Assembly (NCBI GenBank): GCA_032716605.1
Contig: CM064545.1
Span: 12,183,479-12,247,478, forward strand
Length of the DNA stretch: 64,000 bases
Source of the DNA: Paralithodes platypus
Taxonomy: Eukaryota; Arthropoda; Malacostraca; Decapoda; Lithodidae
Direction of reading: 5' to 3'
The notes below the pieces were generated by a model, which was given only the letters and a program-made list of their open reading frames with translations, made no database searches and had not been told where the DNA came from. Numbering within the stretch: the first letter of the stretch is position 1; the number at the start of each line of letters is the position of its first letter. The position numbers and the translations under genes were made by a program. Shown here piece after piece: positions 23,192-33,274 of the stretch.

Positions 23192-23678
23192 TTAACACAA
23201 TTACTGTGGCAATTGCCATATGACAATTGCTTGGCCTGCACTGTACCATACAGGGATTTTGGAATAAAAGTTACCTTCATTCCCTGCACATTTTCATGTA
23301 AAAACAAGAGCTAGAACGTAATTCAATGATATATCACTGAATGTGGAGGAATAGCCCTTTCCAATGACACCAGAATCATGGCTGCACGACCACTGGTTAT
23401 TGAGCAATAATATTGCACAGGTTGGGCTATATCTGTAGAAATAGCGGATTCAAGCAGTTTTCGTTATTCCCAAGTCTGTAGGGGAGAGTGAGATGTCTCA
23501 AACCTACCTCAGTATACTCTCAGACATGCTGGGCGGTGATGGGAGCTGTTCCGCGCTGCCTAGAATCGATTGCCTGTCTCTCATGCCACCTAGTACGCAG
23601 ATTTTTGGCGATGTCATATGACAATTGCCGCAGTGATGGCCGAAGTTTGTATATAGTATGCCTGCAATGATTGAGTTA
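23192..23678. mobile_element. TTAA-flanked MITE, family D
   Basis: TTAA at 23192-23195 and 23675-23678. Subterminal inverted copies of a motif ACTGYGGCAATTGYCATATG (near 23205 and, reversed, near 23620) support a TIR element. The middle shares TTTCCAATGACACCAGAATC and CGACCACTGGTT segments with family A, so the two families are related. Confidence 0.6.
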
Positions 23679-23725
23679 AATATAGTTATTATCATTACCG
23701 ATTGTTTATTAACAAAAAATTAACA

Positions 23726-24206
23726 TTAACCCCTCTTTGGAGGCGACTGCCTTAAGGCGGTTAGAGAACCAAGGCCTAAAAAGCGGCGCCCGCCTTATGT
23801 CGTATGCGATTTTTAGCACATAATCGGCTCTGAGAGAGACTCCGACCGGTGGGAGGAGCGCGGGTGAGGTCTGACCGTTCGGCATGGACCCAGTCCCGCC
23901 ACTGAGGGTAACATCACATCCCACCACATCCCTGGTCCCGCAATAAAGGGTAAAAACTGACGAAATTACTGTATTTTAGAGATTTTCCCTTCGTGTTGCA
24001 CGATCGTTACAAGAGAACCCTTGGTCGTACAAGGATTCACGTGTCATTGGAAACATCAATTATCGCCCTTTCACGGATACATAATTGTATTACGCTCTGG
24101 CTCTTCATTATGCATGAAAAAGAGCATGGAATGAAGCTCGTTTAGGGTAAAACTACCCGCTGGGCAGGTAGTAGCGTTACAAAACTAGCTGCTCGTTGAG
24201 TGTTAA
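23726..24206 (+). mobile_element. TTAA-flanked MITE, family A
   Basis: TTAA at 23726-23729 and 24203-24206, CCC-type left end. The interior follows the family A order: GAGAGAGACTCCGACC, CACGATCGTTACAAGAGAAC, GTGTCATTGGAAA, ACCCGCTGGGCAGGTA. Confidence 0.8.
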
Positions 24207-24879
24207 AGACCATTGCTGAATAATTTAATTACACGTGCAGAATCGCTAAGCTGTGATACGTAAAAGTAACTAATATTCAACTACATCCGAGCACATTGCC
24301 AGCAAAAACGTCTCCGCCTCATTACCTGATCAGTCTAAAACTCCAACAGCACCAGTCATCAACGCCGTCTCTCCTACAACACAGTATTCCTCTTCGAAAC
24401 AGCAGCGAGACAAGAGAAAACGAGGATAGGGATATGGCAACCCCACCGCTCATCACTTTGTGGTGCAGATAGCCCCTGGAGGTTGGGACCGGGAATCCCA
24501 CCTCCAGAATTGTTAGGAGGAGGCTGTAGACGCCAGCCGAACAGGGCGGTACTCCTGGGAAGTGCTAGGTGACTTATAAGGGCCGCTGGAACACCTGTTT
24601 CACCACCTTGGCTCCCTAGCTGATCCTTTCAGTGTCTCATCAATATTGAGGGCAACCCCAGCCTGCCCTCCAAAACACCTTCTCCTCCTATCTAATACAT
24701 TATACTACAAACACCTTACATACTACACTATCTTTTCAAAAAAAAAAAAAAAAAAATATATGAAACCTCGACCTGCCTCGGAGTCCCCAGGGGGGGGGGG
24801 GGGGGTAGACCAGAAATGCCCCCATCAGTCTGTCCCCTGGTAACGACTCACCAAAATGCTCTGGACCACCACCTTCTAC

Positions 24880-27800
24880 TCTTACTATTAATTTCTGTAA
24901 CATTCATGGCCATTCTTCTAACTTCAACTCTGTGGAACACCACCTCTCCTCTGCCAACCCTGATCTTCTCTTTCTCACCGAGACACAGTTGTCTGGGACT
25001 ACTGACAGAAAACCCTTCTCTGTATCCTCCTACTATCTCTATTCTCAGTTTCGAGCCAAAGGTGGATGTTGCGTATATGTAAGCAACAATCTTGCTTTCT
25101 CTCGTGTTCCAAACTTAGACTTGTCTGAATTCTCAACTCTCTGGCTAAGGCTTTCTTGTCACTCTCAAACTAAATAGTTCTGCACTGTCTATCTCTCCCC
25201 TAATTCTACAGAATATTCAAAATTCTTTGACTATGTAACTTCTAAAGTGGAACACTTTCTTTCCAGCTTTCCTTTCGCAGAATTTAATGTTCACCACCAC
25301 CAATGGCTCTCCTCTGTTTCCACTAACCAACCTGGTGAACAAGCCTACATCTTTTCTATCTTAAACGATCTAGAGCAGTTAGTCCAGCAACCCACCCGTA
25401 TCCCAGATCGCTTCGGAGATCAGCCCAACATTCTTGGCTTATTTCTAACCTCTAACCCCTTCGCTTATACTGTAAATCTTTACTCTCCTTTGGGCTCCTC
25501 CGACCTTAAACTAATATCTGTCACCTGTCCTATCTCTCCAGTACGGCCACCCGATCCTCCCAACCAGAGGTGCTTGTGGCACTTTGGTGCTGCCAACTGG
25601 GAGGCTCTTCGGCAGTACTTCTTTGATTTCCCTTGGAATGACTATTGCTTCTGTGGCCGGGGACCCTCGGAGAGTGCTGAACACATTACCGAGGTAATCC
25701 TTTGGGCATGGAAGCATACATTCCATTTTCATTCTCTCAGTCTAATTAAAAGAAATCTTGCTTCACTCACGTTTGTTCTACTGCTCTCCGCAACAAGGAG
25801 GAAGCATTCAAATGGTACCGACTCCTTAAGACTCAAGAATCTCATTCTTCCTATGTGTCTGCCCGGAATCAAGCCACATCTGTTCTTCGACTTGCCAAAC
25901 ACTCTTTCATCAATAATAAATGCACTGAACTATGCAACTCTAGCTCTTCCCAAGCTTTCTGGCATCTAACCAAAAACCTCTCCAACAATTTTTCTTCCTC
26001 ATTCTTTCCTCCCTTTTTCCACTCTGATGGCACAACCATCACTTCTTCCTCTGACAAAGCTGAGCTCTTCACTCAAACTTTTGCTAGAAACGCCTCCTTG
26101 GATGATTCCGGTGCTATTTCTCCTACTACCCCCCCCCCCCCCCCCCCCCTCTCTCCTACCTATGCCTAATATCCAAATCTCTTCTCAAGATGTATTTTCT
26201 ACCGTCTCTGGGCTTAATACTAACAAGGCGTAGAGTCCGGACGGTGTTCCTCGTGTTGTACTCAAAAACTGTGCTTCCGTGCTGACTCCCTGCCTAGGCA
26301 AACTCTTTCGTCTCTGTCTCTCCTCCAACGTCTTTCCATCTTGCTGGATGTTTCCTCTCATTCAACTTGTCCCAAAGAAGGGTGACCACTCTCAACCCTC
26401 CAACTATCATCCAATTTCTCTCATCTCTTGTATCTCTAATGTTTTTTAAACTATTCTTGCTTCCAAATTTCTTAAACATTTTTCTTCTCATAATCTACTC
26501 TCAGATCGACAATATGTCTTCCTTAACGCCTTACGAGCGGGCCCGTCAGTAACTTCTACTACCCGCCCAGCGGGTGGTTTTACCCTAAACGACCTTATTT
26601 CTGTGCTCTTTTTCATGCATAAACAAGAGCCAGAGCGTAATACAATTATTTATTCCTGAAAGGGCGTTAATTGAGCTTTCCAATGACACTAGAACCATCC
26701 TTCTACGACTACTGGTTCTCTTCAATGATCGTGCAACACGAAGGAAAAATCGCTAAAATAAGGTAATTTCCTTACATAATTTCCTATGTAGCGAGGTAAT
26801 GGGTGGGGATGAGTGAGGAGGGGAGGTTAGTCGCGGCATGGGGACCGTGCCGAACGGTCAGAGTGAACCTACGCTCCTCCCACCGCTCGTCTCTCTCTCA
26901 GAGCCAATTATGTGCTCAAAATTGCTACCGACTTAAGGCGGGCCCCGCCACATAGTCCTTTCTTCTCTAGACCGACTTAAGTCCAGCCCCGATAGACAAG
27001 GTTTAAAGGTCACTCTACTGGTGATCTCCTTTCATATCTTACTAACTCTTGGTCATCCTCCTTTCTGGACTTCGGTGAGATTTTTTGTATTGCACTAGAC
27101 ATATCAAAGTCCTTCGATAGAGTCTGGCATAAATCTTTAGTTTCTAAACTACCCTCCCTTGGTTTCAATCCCTCCATCTGTGCCTTTGTCTCTAATTTCC
27201 TTTCCGGCCGTTCCATAGGTGCGATTGTGGACGGCCATAGCTCACTTCCTCATCCTATCAACTCCGGTGTTCCTCAGGGCTCTGTCCTATCTCCCATTCT
27301 CTTTCTAATTTTCATAAATGATCTTCTCAACTGTACCTCCAGTCCCATCCATTCATATGCAGACGATTCTACCTTACACTACTCAATTAGTTTTCCTAAA
27401 CGCCCCAGCCAGCAATCCCTCAAAGAAAAATGTAATGAAGCCATGCAACAATTATCTTCTGATCTAATTACTATTTCCAATTGGAGCACAGAAAACCTTG
27501 TTGCCTTTAATGCTTCTAAAACCTAATTTCTTCATCTTACTACCTGTTCAGAACTCCTAGGGGGCTATCCTTTACAATTCAACAATACAAAAATCAATCC
27601 TTCATCTTCTCTCAATATTCTCGGTGTTTCTTTTGATTCTGTTCTCACTTGGAAGGATCATATTACCAGTCTTGCTAAGGCAGTCTGCCAGAAGCTGGTT
27701 TGCTCAATCACCTCAAGGGGTTCTTTACCCCTCTCACACCGCACTCCTAGACAAAGTAGAAAGGAAAGCCTTTCGTATCATTAACTCCCGCCCACTCACC

Positions 27801-28067
27801 AACTCTCTGCAATCTCTCTCTCTTCGCCGCAATATTGCATCTCTCTCGCTATTCTATCGCTACTATAATAATCAATGTTCCTCAGAGCTTTCCCAGTGTA
27901 TACCACCTCCTCTACGTAGGGTACATAGTACCCGTCTTGCAACACAATCCCACCCATACTCTGTGCAACTCTCTAACCCAACAGTGAAACGGTATGCCCA
28001 GACTTTCTTCTATCAACTGCTGAACTCTGGAACTCTCTCCCAGAATCAGTCTTCCCTCTTCCTATGA
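24880..28067 (+). pseudogene. LINE ORF2 (APE endonuclease plus RT), multiply broken
   Basis: Endonuclease: LLFLTETQLSG (24960s), [11 protein letters not shown] (25270s) where GDFN is expected, and GSSDLKL where SDH is expected, so two catalytic residues are changed. RT: KA-stop-SPDGVPR (TAG near 26230), LVPKKGDHSQPSNYHPISL, LLSDRQYVF up to the MITE, then GHSTGDLLSYL after it, DISKSFDRVWH, SGVPQGSVLSPILFLIFIND (27240s) and YADDSTLHYS (27357). The thumb and C-terminus include TALLDKVERKAFRIINS and SLSLFYRYYNNQCSSEL. Several frameshifts exist besides the MITE. The catalytic YADD is retained but the reading frame is not. Confidence 0.85.
26523..27006 (-). mobile_element. TTAA-flanked MITE, family A, inside LINE RT
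   Basis: TTAA at 26523-26526 and 27003-27006. Removing the element with one TTAA restores an open RT frame across the junction (QYVF-LK-GHSTGD), proving insertion without target loss. The interior is family A in reverse orientation (CCTTACGAGCGGG first). Confidence 0.9.
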
Positions 28068-28222
28068 CTTAAATTGCTTCAAACTCTGTGTGTCCAGGCA
28101 TTTTGGCTCGAACGTCCTTTGATTTTGACCCTGTCACTCTTTCAACTCTGAGGGAGGCACTCGATACAGGCAGTTCTGCCTTTTGCCTCCCTCATTCACA
28201 TAGAAAAAAAAAAAAAAAAATC

Positions 28223-28440
28223 CTTACCTGGCTACCATCCTCACTGCCACTAATTACCTCTCTGCATGACATGCCGGAGAACAAAGGGCATAAGATTAGT
28301 AAGGTCCTAGGGATACCTGTAGCCTTTCTTCCCCAGAACCTCACCACCAACAAGAGGCACAAGAACTGGATACAGGACCGGATGAAGATATTGTTCAGCA
28401 GCTACGCCACTTCTTTGCTAGGTCCTCCCAGCAAAGCACA
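28223..28440 (+). other. Unassigned open segment after LINE poly-A
   Basis: A frame continuing from the LINE tail reads through LHDMPENKGHKISKVLGIPV and KRHKNWIQDRMKILF without stops, then enters the minisatellite. I do not recognise it. It may be an old exon or another element's remnant. Confidence 0.25.
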
Positions 28441-28780
28441 CTTGCTGTATCCACCGAGCAAGGCCCCAGTGCATTCGCTGACTGAAGAATAATTGCGTCT
28501 GCTGAATGGTTGTGGATTGCTGCGTCCGCCGAGCTTTTCTAAACTCTGACACTTGCTGTGTCCACCGAGGAAGGCCCCAGTGTGTCCTCCGACTGAAAAA
28601 CCATTGCGTACACCAAGTGGTTGAGGATTGCAGCGTCCGTTGAGTTTCCAAAAATCTCACTCTCGGTGCATCTGCCAAGCAAGACTCCAGTGCATACTCC
28701 GACTGAAGAATCATTGCTTACGACGAAGGGTTGTGGATTGCTGCATCCGCCGAGCTTTCCCAAAGAGTTGCATACTCCGA
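28440..28780 (+). repeat. Minisatellite, about 115-bp unit x3
   Basis: Three diverged units, each with TCCACCGAGNAAGGCCCCAG-like, CTCCGACTGAAGAATCATTG-like and GGTTGTGGATTGCTGCGTCC-like segments. Open frames exist on both strands, as expected for a repeat. Confidence 0.85.
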
Positions 28781-29208
28781 ACTCTGTAAAAGCATACTCG
28801 CCTAATGAGGAACCAGAATGTATTCATACGCATGGTAAAGTACCTCCTCCACAGTGTACTGACAGCCCAGCAGATTAAGTCTGTGATCCCAACGAAGGGG
28901 CCCTGACGAGAATACAGCCAAACAAAGAAGTTGAAGAAAAGAGAACAAAAAGCCCTGGTCCACCCTTGCCCGAGACCCCAGGTATATCAATGGGAGCGAA
29001 GGTACAATGATAATATTTTGCTGTTCCTCATTTGCAAGATTCCTTTTATATAATTATAAACTCACTACTCACACACTCTGTCCCCTTGTAGATGATATTT
29101 TTATATATTATTGTATTAAATGCGCCTCCGTGTATATTCCAGAGAATGTATAATTATATATACTGTATAATTATATACACTGTATATATATATATATATA
29201 TATATATA
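28781..29208. other. Unassigned DNA ending in (TA)n
   Basis: No gene recognised. A TA microsatellite occupies about 29183-29207 and abuts the mariner-like terminal repeat. Confidence 0.35.
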
Positions 29209-30738
29209 CAGGGTATTTTAAAACAACACTGCCAGACCTCATCTGCTAATTAGTAAATACAATAACGAAGAAGATTATCTAAGGACAAAATGCAAAATAA
29301 TATACCATTAATGATTTAAACCGCATATAGTAAAATAATTAGTGACACCCAGGTATGAGCTATAATCCGAACACGGGCTAGTGTCCCCCCTCCCCCCCAA
29401 ATAGCCTACCTCTTGCCTCCCATCCCAGTTCGAGTTTTTCTTCGAAGCTTTGGAGTCATAACGACTCTTCTCATGTGTTTAATCATCTGCTCGGCCATGG
29501 TGCTGTCTTCTGTCATAGTGATTTTATTTACCTTATAATATCACATAAATATGGATTGTCGTTATTTATAAAGGTGTGTCTCTGCCTTTGTTATTTTATA
29601 CTCGTTAAGTCCAAGTGACGTAAATTGTTTGTTTTGGGTACCATTAGATGATTTTAAATATTCATTAGTGAACACCGTATACTTGTATGTCTACAGCTAC
29701 GTAAAATCGTCAAACTTCAACCATAAGACTGATAGACATAATTATTTCGTTAGTACTCTGTGATAATAGTAACGTAATGAGGTATTTCTATTGAAACAGT
29801 AAATTGCGCAGGATTTTTTTTTTCCCATTCAAACAGTTTCACGAACGATTAAATTACCTATAGCAGTGTTCGGATACCTGACCCAGACTTGAGATTCATT
29901 ATTTTACCTCTTGGTCATCGTTACAAATGGTGCATATCTTTTTACGCTACTTGGATTATAATACTTAGCAGTTTTCTTCTAATTGCAAACTATCATTACC
30001 AATTTTATGTTACTTTGATTTTGTAATTATTCATATGTGATTAGGTCATTAGATATCTCCTCTATACCTTTTTTACTTGGTAATCATTCATATTATGTAT
30101 CATATGTTTTGTGCTGAGCTCAGAACCCTGTTTTGCTACATTTCTAAATAACCATTTATCTCCGTTACAATATATTTTTGGTAAAAATAGAATAGAATTA
30201 TGTGTATTATATATTTTTATCAATGTGGTCGTCATACTCTGGCAGTGTTGATTTAACCCTTATTTAGCGGCGAGCAACATAAGTCGAGTTAAATAAACCT
30301 GGACTATGTGGCGGCGCTCGACATAACTCGAGTGGCAATTTCAGCACGTAATGTGGCTGAGAGAGAGACAAGTGGTGGCAGGAGACTAGCGAGCGTATGA
30401 CTGCTCCAGACCACCGCGGCGAACCTACTGACACAAATCTCAGCTCCCTCCTCCCTCTCTCACTCGCTACATACTCAATTATGTACTGAAAGTACCGAAT
30501 AACCTGCTTTTTGCACTCGCGTTGCACGGTTATTGCAAGAAAACTATCCATCATACAAGGATCGTTATGGTGTCATTCGAAAGCTCTGTTTATGCCCTGC
30601 AGGGATAGGGACTGGTTTTACGTGCTGGGTCTTATTTAGGCACGAAAATGACCACGTAAACAGCCTATTGGAAAACACCGCTGTGCGGTACACATAAATA
30701 AACCGCATAGGCCGCTCGTAAGGTGTTAAAACACCCTG
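29209..30738. mobile_element. Mariner-like noncoding DNA transposon with TA flanks
   Basis: The terminal inverted repeats are 28 bp: left starts CAGGGTATTTTAAAACAACA, right (reversed, MITE removed) starts CAGGGTGTTTTAAATCAACA, and both end CACTGCCAGA. They match at 26 of 28 positions by eye. TA flanks both ends and the site lies in (TA)n. The interior (about 1.0 kb without the MITE) has no transposase frame. TA targets with such ends suggest the Tc1/mariner superfamily. Confidence 0.75.
30253..30729 (+). mobile_element. TTAA-flanked MITE, family A, inside a mariner-like TIR
   Basis: TTAA at 30253-30256 and 30726-30729, family A interior closely matching 13401-13888. It interrupts the right TIR of the element at 29209-30738 exactly at the TIR's own TTAA. 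The minus-strand 96-codon frame is a repeat shadow. Confidence 0.9.
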
Positions 30739-30747
30739 TATATATAC

Positions 30748-30962
<215 letters not shown>

Positions 30963-30969
30963 TACAGTA

Positions 30970-31012
30970 TACGGTAAAAGGAAAGATATATTATATCTTT
31001 CCTTTTACCGTA
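30970..31012. repeat. 43-bp perfect hairpin
   Basis: Arms 30970-30990 and 30992-31012 (TACGGTAAAAGGAAAGATAT plus A, and its reverse complement) around a single T. It sits at the edge of the (TA)n array. Confidence 0.85.
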
Positions 31013-31204
31013 GCAATTACATACACCACTCACCTACACAGCCTTCTAATTATAACCACTCTCCGCTATCCCTTCCTTACATTTGTCTTTCCTCCCTTCC
31101 AGGGTCCATTAATCTGTATACTGTATGTACAGATAAGCATACCTAAAGATATTCTTATTCGCCACCTTTTTCTTATATAATTACCTTACTTGTATGTTAA
31201 TTTC

Positions 31205-31320
31205 ATTAACTATATATTTTGTCCCTGTGTATGAGGGAGATAAAAGGCAAAGCTGCCTGTAACAAGTGTCTCCCACAAAGTTGAAAGAGTGACAGAGCCA
31301 AATTTAGGGTTGTTGTTGGT
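31205..31320 (-). repeat. 3' end of the Jockey/CR1-like LINE family
   Basis: On the minus strand: GCTCTGTCACTCTTTCAACT, then GACACTTGTTACAGGCAG and TTTTATCTCCCTCAT, matching the LINE tail at 28118-28195. A heavily 5'-truncated copy immediately outside the Penelope-like element. Confidence 0.75.
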
Positions 31321-31377
31321 TATCTTCAATATATACAGTATATATATATATGTTGGTGTAGCCAGGTAATACATTTT

Positions 31378-31580
31378 CTTTAAGGCAGGCGAGGTTGAAG
31401 GAAATATATGTGTCAGCATTAATTATTTTATTATTAAGACTTTCAATTGAACGAACAGCAATTCTCAGGTGTTCTGGGAGATTGTGCAAAAAGTTAGCAA
31501 AATTCATGATGATCCGACGCGTTTCGATAGACAACTATCATCTTCAGGGAATGGAAGGTAAGTGAATAGGGAACTGGAAC
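31378..31580 (-). repeat. Outer block of left PLE terminal repeat
   Basis: Reverse complement of about 41575-41766. Both contain, in the sense direction, CTATTCACTTACCTTCCATT, CCCTGAAGATGATAG, the GAATTTTGCT/AAATTTTGCT segment, CACAATCTCCCAGAACACCT, GCTGTTCGTTC and end CGCCTGCCTTAAA. Outside that point the two flanks are unrelated, which defines the element's ends. Confidence 0.9.
31508..31552 (-). ncRNA. Hammerhead-ribozyme-like motif (left PLE arm)
   Basis: On the minus strand: CTGAAGA (31541-31547), then a stem II hairpin GATAG-TTGT-CTATC, GAAA (31522-31525), and ACGCGTC with the predicted cleavage after GTC (31516-31518). Stem I pairs TCC with GGA, and stem III is minimal. The CTGANGA/GAAA/short-stem-III layout is the one described for hammerheads in PLE terminal repeats, which are thought to act as dimers. 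Activity is inferred. Confidence 0.7.
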
Positions 31581-31876
31581 TGGAACTGGAGGGGGATAGA
31601 CAGGTTGGGGAGGTGAGAGGTCTCTAAGGATTAGAGAGAAGTAAAGATGGAAATGAAGAGAAAAGTTGAAGAGTAAAAGGTGGAGGGCCGTCCTCCGTGC
31701 AATTCTTTGGTGATTCTTGGATGATATAAGTAAGAGTAGTCGACGAGTATCAGTGCATCTTGTGAAGTGCTAGGTGGTGTTGGTGGTGTGGAAAGGCCGT
31801 TGATGTTGGTGAAGGTGGGAGATGGTGTTGTTTATGAAGCGGATGGTGAAGCTGAAGATTCTTGGTGGATTTCTAG

Positions 31877-32974
31877 TTATTTATTAAGCTTTTTTTTCAT
31901 ATGATTCTTAACCTTCGATACGCGTGCTCTCCCCTCCGGTGTTGGTCTCGAATCATCTAGCCAGGTAGAGGGGTAGTTTTGTCTCATTACAGCTAGAGTA
32001 CAAGTTTCAAGGTCTTCTGCAACATTTATAAATTGTTCATCTGTCACATAAGCAAAGTTTGGGTCATAATCTGGCTGCTTCTCCCTCACAACTTGTGGTG
32101 TTAGAACAGGAGGGAGAGGAGTTGTCATGATGGTCGGTTCTGGTGATGAAGTGGTAGACTGGATCGGTGTAGAGGAGGTCTTGTCTTCTTCTTGTTCTTC
32201 AGCATCCAGTAGCTCGACATCCACCTCTTCTTCCTCGGAGTCTTCTTCATCCGATTGCTGTGTCTCCATTTGGTGGCAGGTCGACTCCGGTGTTGGTGAT
32301 GATGGTGTTGATTTCTCCTTAATTGAAGTTGAAGCTGAAGCTGCTGATGTTGTGGAGGAGTGCCCTTTTTGGCTTCTGTCTAGGCTGAGAGGTCTTGGCA
32401 GAAACAGTTGTTGTTTTGGAGCACTCCTCGGCTTCTTTGGTGGAGCTGGGTCTTCTTGGGTCTTGGTGGGCTTCTTCCTCTTTGGTGATTTCCTCTTGGT
32501 GGTTGTTGGAGTTGCAGAGAAAGCCTCCTGAGGAATGATGATTGTAGGCAGGTTGTTGTACTGCAGCAGATAGGGGATCAGCTGGCAAATTCTAAGCTCA
32601 TCCGAACCAGCGATGGCTATAGCTGATTGAATGCAGGCATAGGTCTTTGCCCTTAGAACTGCTTCCCCTTCTGCTGCAGTTGTTGTTGTCGCCTTTGGTG
32701 GATGATTCCGGGGGGAGAATGAGGAGCCCTTGACTGGGGGAGCCCCAGGGCCTTTGATGTTAATGGCTTCAGGTCCCTTCCTCCCGGAATAGATGTTGAA
32801 TTCCACTGATTCGCCATTCTCCAACGAGGCCTTCTTGCTGCTTTTGTTGTTATTGTTGATATTAGAATGGTGACAAAATATATCCTCATTGTTGGTTGTG
32901 GTAATGAAGCCATAGCCTGCTTTAAAATTGTACCATTTAACTTTACCACTGGTTGTGGTATTGCTGGTGGCCAT
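31877..32974 (-). CDS. Cold-shock-domain (Y-box-like) protein, candidate PLE ORF1
   Basis: Intact 365-codon ORF. I choose the ATG at 32974 (MATSN) over the in-frame upstream start at 33046 because the TATA box is at 33022-33029 and the upstream codons would lie before the mRNA start. Residues 10-84 form a cold-shock domain: GKVKWYNF (10-17), RNP1-like GYGFI (20-24), RNP2-like DIFCHHSNI (31-39), then GESVEFNI and KGPEAINIKGPG (66-77). The last segment is typical of eukaryotic Y-box proteins rather than bacterial Csp. Residues 104-152 form a conserved-looking block ending NNLPTIIIPQEAF. Then come a basic stretch (KRKSPKRKK, 160-168, possible nuclear signal), Ser/Thr/Pro-rich linkers, an acidic run (about 250-285) and a basic end. 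The likely role is RNA binding or chaperoning of the element's RNA, by analogy with LINE ORF1 proteins; this is inference. It sits inside the left PLE arm and is transcribed away from the RT. Confidence 0.85.
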   Translation of the reverse strand: MATSNTTTSGKVKWYNFKAGYGFITTTNNEDIFCHHSNINNNNKSSKKASLENGESVEFNIYSGRKGPEAINIKGPGAPPVKGSSFSPRNHPPKATTTTAAEGEAVLRAKTYACIQSAIAIAGSDELRICQLIPYLLQYNNLPTIIIPQEAFSATPTTTKRKSPKRKKPTKTQEDPAPPKKPRSAPKQQLFLPRPLSLDRSQKGHSSTTSAASASTSIKEKSTPSSPTPESTCHQMETQQSDEEDSEEEEVDVELLDAEEQEEDKTSSTPIQSTTSSPEPTIMTTPLPPVLTPQVVREKQPDYDPNFAYVTDEQFINVAEDLETCTLAVMRQNYPSTWLDDSRPTPEGRARVSKVKNHMKKKLNK

Positions 32975-33014
32975 GGTAGTGGTGGTACAAAGCGAGTGGA
33001 GAGGCAGGTGCTCG

Positions 33015-33274
33015 AACAGCTTATTTATACATTTTAGGTAGATCACAGTAAGGTTTATTGGGTGTTGGCTAGCATATGATTGGCTAGTTGGCGACCAATG
33101 AGGCGCGCGCTTTTCCTGCCTCCTGGTTGGCTGGGAGGGTTCGTAGATGCTAGATGTTGTCGTAGGGGGTCTGCTGGGCGAGGGGGGGGCGGGGCCCTTG
33201 TGAGGGGCGGCGGGCCAGTTGTATCTTGGGTTTGAAGCGTAGGGTTGAGGGGCGGCGCGCGTTGGTTAAATGAA
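33015..33274 (-). repeat. Inner block of left PLE terminal repeat
   Basis: Reverse complement of 34974-35248 with about a 12-bp indel and few substitutions. It contains a non-functional inverted copy of the last part of the EN-region reading frame, then the promoter. Its edge coincides with the start of the RT open frame (33270). Confidence 0.9.
33022..33090 (-). promoter_or_regulatory. PLE promoter driving the cold-shock ORF
   Basis: On the minus strand: CCAAT boxes in both orientations (ATTGG...GCCAAT and a CCAAT of CCCAATAAA), then TATAAATA (33022-33029). The ORF ATG lies 48 bp downstream of the TATA box, giving a 5' leader of roughly 20-25 nt. The same promoter is duplicated at 35164-35241. 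Confidence 0.7.

Larger units (their letters stand above)
24380..28222 (+). mobile_element. Jockey/CR1-like LINE, dead, split by a MITE
   Basis: An approximately 3.3-kb LINE (net of the insertion) ending in a 3' segment (GACCCTGTCACTCTTTCAAC...) and a poly-A run (about 28203-28220). The same 3' end recurs reversed at 31205-31315. The ORF2 part is described separately. The 5' boundary near 24.4 kb is uncertain. A family A MITE lies at 26523-27006. The family is one I recall as abundant in decapod genomes. Confidence 0.75.

Noticed and set aside
26027..26233. Pro-rich ORFs around 26.1 kb
   Set aside because: Shadow frames across a poly-C run inside the dead LINE ORF2.
32127..32531. 134-codon plus-strand ORF
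   Set aside because: Exactly antisense to the Ser/Glu-rich part of the cold-shock protein ORF; its Ser-rich composition is a mirror of that coding bias.
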